Assembly (NCBI GenBank): GCA_011317545.1
Contig: WUJK01000001.1
Location: 2,585,001 to 2,649,000, forward strand
Source of the DNA: Coniella vitis
Lineage: Eukaryota; Ascomycota; Sordariomycetes; Diaporthales; Schizoparmaceae
Length of the DNA stretch: 64,000 nt
Direction of reading: 5' to 3'
Below are positions 57,395 through 64,000 of the stretch, one piece after another; the first letter of the stretch is position 1; each line of letters opens with the position of its first letter. Below the pieces are notes generated by a model, which did not search any database, was not told the DNA's origin, and worked only from the letters and a program-made list of their open reading frames with translations. Both the position numbers and the translations under genes were made by a program.

Positions 57395-60300
57395 CCAAGA
57401 TCAGAAAGTGCAGTGGAACCAGTTACGGATATGCTAGACAAGTTATTAGCGAGCAACTTTGATACCCCTTGTGAGGAGAAGCCTCTATTGTTGAGAGCCG
57501 GAAATGGTTGTAAATACAGCTTTGATGTGACATCACATCCGCTGTCACGGCGTTGCTCATTGACCATGACGGTCTAGGCATTGCAGTCCGAGAGTCTAAT
57601 TTGAGCTTTCCGAGCTAGTTCACCTTCTTCTCTGCACGGTGTGGGAGCAGCAGAGGAGACACATGAAAAGGAGAGATTTTTTCCGAGTGTCAATACCACT
57701 ATTATCAAGCACCATTGACCAGCAGATTTGGCTTGACTGGGCAGCATGCCAGACCCTCTATCTTTGTGAGGGACCTCTCAAGACAGTTTTGTTCACGGGC
57801 TTGGGGTGGTATGTAGACGCAGTGACTGCGTCTTCGCACACACTCTCAAAATGGCTTTTGTTATCATCAAGTAACGCTGCAGGATCACCTGTTGGCAATC
57901 TTCATCACAACAACTGCTTTCGGCCTTCGAACCAACCCAGAAGTCGGACTTGGCCCGCTTGCAACAAAATACCAGCAGGTGTCTCATTCCCTAAACCACC
58001 TGCATTTTGATACGTCGAGGCTGCTATAATCGTATTCCCGGGGATGGCGGGGCAAGAGATAGCGATATGCAAGAGGCCGGCTCCGACCGAGGCCCCACTC
58101 CCGTGCGGTACTCGGCCCCGGATCCGGGAGCTAAAAATTCGGCAGAGAGCCCGGGGAGCGGGGAGAAGTACGGGGTAGAGTGGCCCCACTTCCGCTGACA
58201 ATTCGTCAAATGTACCGGTCTGCAGGTGGTGGTGGACAATGACGGTATTGCATGTTCCAAGCTGGCTTACCCCAGGTTGCTTTGGGTGCCGCAAGGCCAG
58301 GTTTTGGGGCATGGAACTCCCCATATTTTCCTCCGAGTCAGTTTCAGATTTTCTTGCCCCGAGCGTCCAGATACTTGGGCATTGCGGTTGAGTACTATCC
58401 CATGGAATGTCCCTCATCTGATCTTTTCAAAAAAGCCACAAGCCACATACTCCCTGCTATCCACTCTAGGTGGGATAATTGTAAGAGTGTACTACGTATG
58501 TGAGCATGTACCCTGTGTTTCCAAATTTGTCGCGCTATTTCGTCTGGTTAACGTCACGCTCTGACGCTGTTGACTCGCAAAGCAAGCTCATGTGCCGTGT
58601 TTTCGTGATTAGAGATAAGGCCTCAACTTCATAGAGGAAAGAGATGCAAAAGAAATGAGGTGAAACCGGCGACAGGTTTAGATTGTTCGTGTAAAACTGC
58701 TTAAAGGGGTACAGGTAACAAACCTCCCAGCCAAGGATGTGTCTTTTGGTGCTTCCGTTTGGATTTGATTGTTCTGAAGCGACAAAAACGGCCGTTTCCC
58801 CCCTTATGACCGTGCGGTTCTCTGAGCTTCCCCCCCTCCCCTCTCAACGGCCTCGGGCCTTTGCTGCGGTGTCAGGTCGAGCTGTTTGCCAAAGCCCTTG
58901 GATGAAGGGGCCAATTTGCTCTAAACGGTGAGCATAGATACCTCCAAGCCCCCACTTGTCCTTCCTCATTTGTTATCTTGAAAGGCTCAGCCTGTACGTA
59001 TAGGCTGGTAATCTACTTCAAGAGACTTGTGCCATTTTAGTCCGCCCATCTACCGCAACTCTCTGCCTTGCCAGATACAACTGTGTCTTGTGCGCAGGGC
59101 TGGTGACTGAAACCCTTGAAGGGGCGTGCGAATGGTCCAGTAATTTGACGTACATGGTCATTATTAACCAATGGATCGAATCTGCTCCACCATCAGTTGC
59201 AGCAACAGCTGAACATCAAACCTTCATTTTCCAAACATGTCAAGGACGTCGGGATTTGTGTAGCATGGCCTGGCTCAGCTAGACCTCGCCCGCCGCCCGC
59301 CCGCCCCAAAAGTCTCAAGAAGCTACGGCGTATTGCTTTCATGAGGCCGAACAAGAGCAGTCTACGGCAAAATGTGCATCTCAGCTTTTGCCAGGGGGCC
59401 GGGGGGCGCCTATGTATATGCTTGGAGGTGAAGCAGCACTGCAACATACTTTCTTCAGCTGCTTTAGGCTACTTTTGTTTTGCTCCTTTTCGTTTTGATC
59501 TCGTGCGACTACATATTATAATGTCGGGGGCCAGGTACCCTAGGTACTTCCCTACCTGCACAAAAAAAAAAAAAAAAAAAAAAAAAAAGATGGTCCGTCC
59601 TTTTCAACGTCTCAAAATCTGCATCCAACCGTCCCCCCGCCCTCCAGGAGCGTTCGTTCATGCGCAATCAGCAGCATGAAGGGAACCGAGCGCAACGAAC
59701 TCACCCGTACATACCCGCATGCAGCTAAGTCGTTGATCAAGCCCACATGCCATGTGCATTCGTACATACTCTGATACTGCAAGAAAAATCAGAGACAAAA
59801 ATGTTCCAAAAAGGTCACATTGGCCCTCTCGCCTTCTTGGAAACAGTCGTCGATACAGAAACATCAAGGCGGAAAGGTCCCAAAAGCACCTACCTGCCTG
59901 ACGTCCAGGAATGTTGATAGGAATATGTCTCGGACGGTGATCGGATTTCCATGGGCATCCTCGAAACTCTGTTTTTCCCTCCCCAAGTGGCGGCATCATG
60001 AGTACAGTAACAAGCAAAGTAAGTACTCAACGGACAAAACTTAAACATAGTCCGCCTACTACATGTGTTCAAAGCATAAGTATACCCAGCCAGCCTTCGA
60101 GATATGTCTAAGCAAACAATGGGCTTGTGCTCCCATGTTCGTCATTAAGCCTTGCCTAGTTACCGACAGACTAGATACCCACCACACTCTGCCTCTTCTT
60201 TTTTTCCCCTTCTTTTTTTCTTTCTTTCCTTCAAAGAAACCCTCTCTAATATACGGTAGACCCTCCGTCTCTCCCATCCCAACCCAGCCAACACACTCTC

Positions 60301-62400
60301 CCCCACCCCCGTGTTTCGAAGCAGCGAACCGTGTGTTTGGTTTGACGTTCATTATGCATAATAGCCTACAAAGATACCTACCTACCTTGCCCTTTTATCC
60401 TGATTTGGATATTTCCACTAGGGCAAAAGCTTCAAACATTCTCACACTTATATCTCGCCGCCTACGTTTCCAAAAGTCAAGTGACCAGCTACCTATCTGT
60501 GCTCTTGGCTAGGTATTGCGCTACTCTAGACTTTGCACTTTTATTTTTTCCATCCCATGTTGTAAGTCTTGGACTTCCATCCCAGCATATGCTTTTGCTT
60601 CCTGATCCGCACCCGCTCCCCCGGGAGAGGGGGGGTGGGCTCCTTCTGCCCTCGTTCCCGCGGACCCCCGGGAGAAAGAAACTTTGGGGAAGAATAAAAT
60701 GAGAAAGGAGGCTCACGCGCAAGATTCTAAACTCGACTCATTGCAAAAATGTGAAAATGGGCACGCCTCCCTCCCTCCCTCGAAAAAATAGTGAAGTTGG
60801 GATGGTAATGTCACACCCTGGATTCATATCATGCATTGTGTGCGCTTTTAGGGGCCGTGGTTTGGGGAGCGGGCCTGAGAGGCCCCGTACTCTATCCACC
60901 TACCCCGGGTTAGACATAGATCAGACGAATTTGAAGATAATTGAAGAAGGAAAAGCTGAAGCACATGAGAGAGAGAAATGAGCCATGTTTCAATAATCTG
61001 GAGGTAACAGGGCTGGGGGGCCGATGGGGGTTGGAAAAGACGCATGCAACCCAACCCAATCCAGCCCCCCCCCCCAAAAAAAAACCACAAAAAAAAGAAA
61101 AACAAGTAGAAATGCCAGTCAGTCAGTAGTGGGCAGGAACACAATTGAATAAGGACAATTACCTTTTTTTTTTTTGGCCTTTATTTCTCCATGGTAGCAT
61201 ATCGCTTGCTGAGAGAGCCTACGTTCTAATCGCATTTCAAGAAACAAACATCTACCAAGCAAAGTAGCAAGTACTACATGAGTATAAGAGCTCACCCCAC
61301 AGAGTATGACTAAGTATATACTCACATGCTAGGTACGTATACTATGTATATAATAATGGTTTGGGCCGAAAATGGCCTTTTCATTTAAGGTTTTGCTAAG
61401 AAGGAAGGTGGCATACCCACCCAGCATGCAGTCTAACCTGTAAGGAACCCCCGAATCAATACAACATCGCGAGTTGGCACGCATGTACGTACTATACCTC
61501 AAGTAGTACAGAGAAATCCACGGAAAAGCCAGGTAAGTATACAGATGCGACAGATAGACATCAAGGTAAGGGAGCTGGCAAGGTCATATCACATGAGTGT
61601 TCAGATCGCCGTCAAGAGACATTTCACACAGGATGCAATTCACATAAAGACGCACGCAAGGTGGAAGATAATGTTTCGAGAAAATCCGGGATCCAAACAA
61701 GGCCTCCTCAATGTATGATTTCCTAATGCTAAGATGGCATCTTCGCTCATCTTCAAAACTCTTAATCAAGAGTGCGCTGCTTTGCCTTCACGCGCTGCAA
61801 TCAATGTAGACTGCCCTTCCTTTCTCCCTCTCCGTGTAAGCCCGATTTTATTTCCTGCCGCCACCCCCACCTATACCGGAGAATGTACCACTTTCCCCAT
61901 GGTCGACTTGGCTTCTGTTGGAAGACTGCAAGCACCATGTTGTCGGTTATCCCTGATTGGACAACGCAACGATGAAAATTAAGATCCCAAAGGATCAATC
62001 CCAAACGCCGTTGAATACCGTATTATGCAACTCATGCGTTGAACCACGCATGATAAAGTATGACAAAAGAGGGCCCCCCTCTCCCCACCGCATTGAGAGA
62101 AAAAAAATTGTCAACCTTGAAACGCCGAGAAGGTGAAACAAATGAGAGCAGAAAAGACCCGAGAGGAATACAAGAGACGAAGAAGATAGCTTGTTTTTTT
62201 GTGTGTCGAAACCAGTCGCGATGATGACCCGTCTTCACCCCGGCACAAAGTGGTGTAGCGTAAAAGTGGAAATGCTCTTGTGTTACTAGAACATTGGCGC
62301 TCTTGACAAGGCTGTATGTAGTGAGGCACCAGAAAGAAAACAGAGGTCGGCCGTCGACGGCTGTCTCCAAGAAAATAGCGTTACATGTATGAGTCTCCAC
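57395..62400. other. 5-kb spacer between two convergent genes, no supported gene
   Basis: Only short conflicting frames. It contains a run of 27 A at 59562-59588, C-rich and T-rich tracts (for example 60198-60236 and 61064-61100) and TACTATGTA at 61340-61348. No RNA gene or mobile element recognised. Confidence 0.5.
59562..59588 (+). repeat. Run of 27 A
   Basis: Uninterrupted adenine tract in the 5-kb spacer, preceded by CCTACCTGCAC. It may be a microsatellite or the tail of an old retroposed RNA; no parent gene was recognised upstream. Confidence 0.9.
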
Positions 62401-63894
62401 TCAAATCTGAAGCTTGCCAGTAAACTTGATGCTCATCCGCCTTCGTCCGAATCCAAAGGTCGATGTTCGCTTGTTGGGCGTCAAGGGACTTGGCGTCGTC
62501 AAAGGGGACATGGGCGAAACTGGTGATTCGAGCATCTGCTCGTCCTGGACGGTACGGACGACGGACTTGTGCTTATTCGTCCGTGCATTCCTCTCTGCTA
62601 ACCTAATAATCTCGTCATGAGTGATGGGTTGCAGTTGGTGACGAGATGGTGGGGGTGCAGTGGCGGTGGCGGCGACCGAAACTGGCTCATTCTCTATCGC
62701 AGACTTGAGGAGTGGTGATGCTGCGCGACAGTCACTAGCTTCGTTCGACGCGTGATTCTCCTCTTCTGGAATGCTGGCTTCTGATGGTGAGCTTGGGCGC
62801 GTCGAGGTCTCAGTGGGTACCAGGAAAGCCTGGTGCATTCTCGGAGTGCTCCTCCGCTTCATAAGACTCATGGCGCGGGCAACACCCTTGAACATCTTGG
62901 TTGGTGTCTTTGGTGTCTTTGGTCGCTCAAACTCTTCTGCTGGTCTTATCTCTTGGGGCTCTTGGGATGCTCTGGCTGAAGATGGCGTAGCCAAGGAGTA
63001 GGTGCTTCCGTTGGCATATGGGTCAATGGTCAGGAATGGAAGATTTGGTCTGGACGCTCCAGGAGGTTGCATGCTGCTGCTACGGGGCGGGTGGGAGATT
63101 CGCGACGTTGGCCGCGATGCTGGCACAGAGGATACTGTGGATGTAGACGATCTTCTTCTGCTCTTGACCTCGGACTCGCTGGGGGTTTCTTGCTGTAATT
63201 GGAGTAGGTTTTGCATTTGCTCGATCGAGGTGGGCGAAATGGATCTTCGGTTCTGTGGTACTTGTACAACGGAGGGCTTTCCAGAGAAGATGACCGAGAC
63301 CACCCGTGCGGTGACTTGGTGCTTCTTGCCATCCCCGATGGGCGAAGGGGTCGTCTGGTCGTCACTGCCCGAGTCGTACTCGAACTCTGAGCAGTCGTCT
63401 GTGGTCGAGGATGCCTCCTCTTCCGAGGAGAGGTACTCGTCATGTGGGGTCTGGGTGAAGGCTGGCGTGTCGGTAGGCGCGGTGAATTTGAGGCCCACCA
63501 GACCGTCCAGCATGCGAGAGGCCCTCAGGGCGCTCTTTTGAGGCAGCATGGGAGCCTCTGAGGCCTCGAAGACGTGGCCGTCTGTGGAGGTGGGTGTCGT
63601 GATGATTTGGTCGTCCATGGCGCCGTAGTACTGCGAGCGCAAAGTGGCATACGAGGAACGGGGTGAGGTTGACTTTGTTATTGTTGTTGTGGCAGCAGCA
63701 GCAACAGCAGAGGCAGAAGCAGAAGCAGCAGAAGCAGGAACAACAACAAAAGCATCGACTCGGCCGGTGGCCGGGCTGGGGATGGCGTCCATGTTTAAAT
63801 CCAAAGGCAGCGCCGCCAGGCTGGGGCTCTCGCTTCGTGGCAGATCCACCTCAACCTCCCTGGGCGCAAGGGATTGCTCCACCGCTAGAGACAT
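62401..63894 (-). CDS. Unrecognised Ser/Pro/Thr-rich protein
   Basis: Single frame; I start at ATG 63894 (497 residues), since the 11 codons added by ATG 63927 look like leader. The protein is mostly low-complexity: an Ala/Val tract near residues 50-70 encoded by CAG/GCA-type repeats, an acidic Ser/Glu/Asp block (about YLSSEEEASSTTDD), and many SP and TP steps. More conserved-looking islands are SALRASRMLDGLVGLKF, KHQVTARVVSVIFSGKPSVVQVPQNRRSISP, a basic MFKGVARAMSLMKRRSTPRM and the end FGFGRRRMSIKFTGKLQI. The many SP/TP and RRxS sites suggest a phosphorylated regulatory protein, which is inference. No domain is recognised. The stop is 5 kb from the nearest gene on the 3' side. Confidence 0.7.
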   Translation of the reverse strand: MSLAVEQSLAPREVEVDLPRSESPSLAALPLDLNMDAIPSPATGRVDAFVVVPASAASASASAVAAAATTTITKSTSPRSSYATLRSQYYGAMDDQIITTPTSTDGHVFEASEAPMLPQKSALRASRMLDGLVGLKFTAPTDTPAFTQTPHDEYLSSEEEASSTTDDCSEFEYDSGSDDQTTPSPIGDGKKHQVTARVVSVIFSGKPSVVQVPQNRRSISPTSIEQMQNLLQLQQETPSESEVKSRRRSSTSTVSSVPASRPTSRISHPPRSSSMQPPGASRPNLPFLTIDPYANGSTYSLATPSSARASQEPQEIRPAEEFERPKTPKTPTKMFKGVARAMSLMKRRSTPRMHQAFLVPTETSTRPSSPSEASIPEEENHASNEASDCRAASPLLKSAIENEPVSVAATATAPPPSRHQLQPITHDEIIRLAERNARTNKHKSVVRTVQDEQMLESPVSPMSPLTTPSPLTPNKRTSTFGFGRRRMSIKFTGKLQI

Positions 63895-63981
63895 GATGCG
63901 GTGGAGACTGGAGCAAGCAGGTAGCACCCGATCCTACGGATACTTGGAAAGGCGGCGGATGGATCTCCTCGTGGTCTTTGC

Positions 63982-64000
63982 GCTGTGCTGTGCTGTGCTG
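63982..64000. repeat. (GCTGT)n microsatellite, cut by window end
   Basis: Nearly four copies of GCTGT reach the last base of the window, upstream of the Ser/Pro-rich protein gene. Confidence 0.8.

Noticed and set aside
1..64000. CRISPR arrays, rRNA genes, transposons
   Set aside because: None seen: no regular direct-repeat/spacer array, no rRNA-like segment, no transposase or reverse-transcriptase motif on either strand.

Overview
The window is nuclear DNA of a filamentous ascomycete (Pezizomycotina; Sordariomycetes, perhaps Hypocreales, is an inference). The grounds are short GT-AG introns, mostly 55-210 nt, with CTAAC/CTGAC-like branch sites, long TA- and pyrimidine-rich spacers, and a fungal gene set: Kap104, mitochondrial PSD1, AzgA purine permease, a cAMP-receptor-like GPCR and a Frm2-type nitroreductase. 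There is no operon logic. Genes lie on both strands, often divergent, and several spacers are 2-6 kb. I rebuilt exon structures by reading splice sites and keeping codon phase, and exon coordinates are given in each entry.

Left part (1-23 kb): the 3' end of a Tah18/NDOR1 diflavin reductase, a Frm2-like nitroreductase, transportin Kap104 (minus), a PAC4-type proteasome assembly chaperone (minus) divergent from a carnosine N-methyltransferase, an SDR oxidoreductase (minus), a HERP/Usa1-like ubiquitin-domain membrane protein (minus) and, divergent from it, phosphatidylserine decarboxylase.

Middle (23-40 kb): a 922-residue F-box protein, then a head-to-head ribosome-production pair, ribosomal protein uL22/L17 (minus) and fibrillarin (plus), sharing a 543-bp promoter. 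Next comes the most unusual object here, a four-exon minus-strand gene at 30892-31797 made of pieces too small for ORF callers. It encodes 86 residues with 12 cysteines, every one at a position of the form 3n+2, a Cys-x-x triplet repeat kept in register across all three splice junctions. An unfamiliar RG-rich protein and a cAMP-receptor-like GPCR follow.

Right part (40-64 kb): a 5.9-kb convergent gap, a four-exon SAM methyltransferase (minus), an AzgA purine permease with eight coding exons, a UCH37-type deubiquitinase with a 14-nt exon, a 5-kb gap, and an unfamiliar Ser/Pro-rich protein (minus).

The genes do not form one pathway. Loose themes are protein turnover (PAC4, UCH37, HERP-like, F-box) and ribosome production (L17, fibrillarin). 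The spacers repeatedly carry the 9-mer TACATAGTA or its complement; I located 15 exact copies, none in a coding exon.
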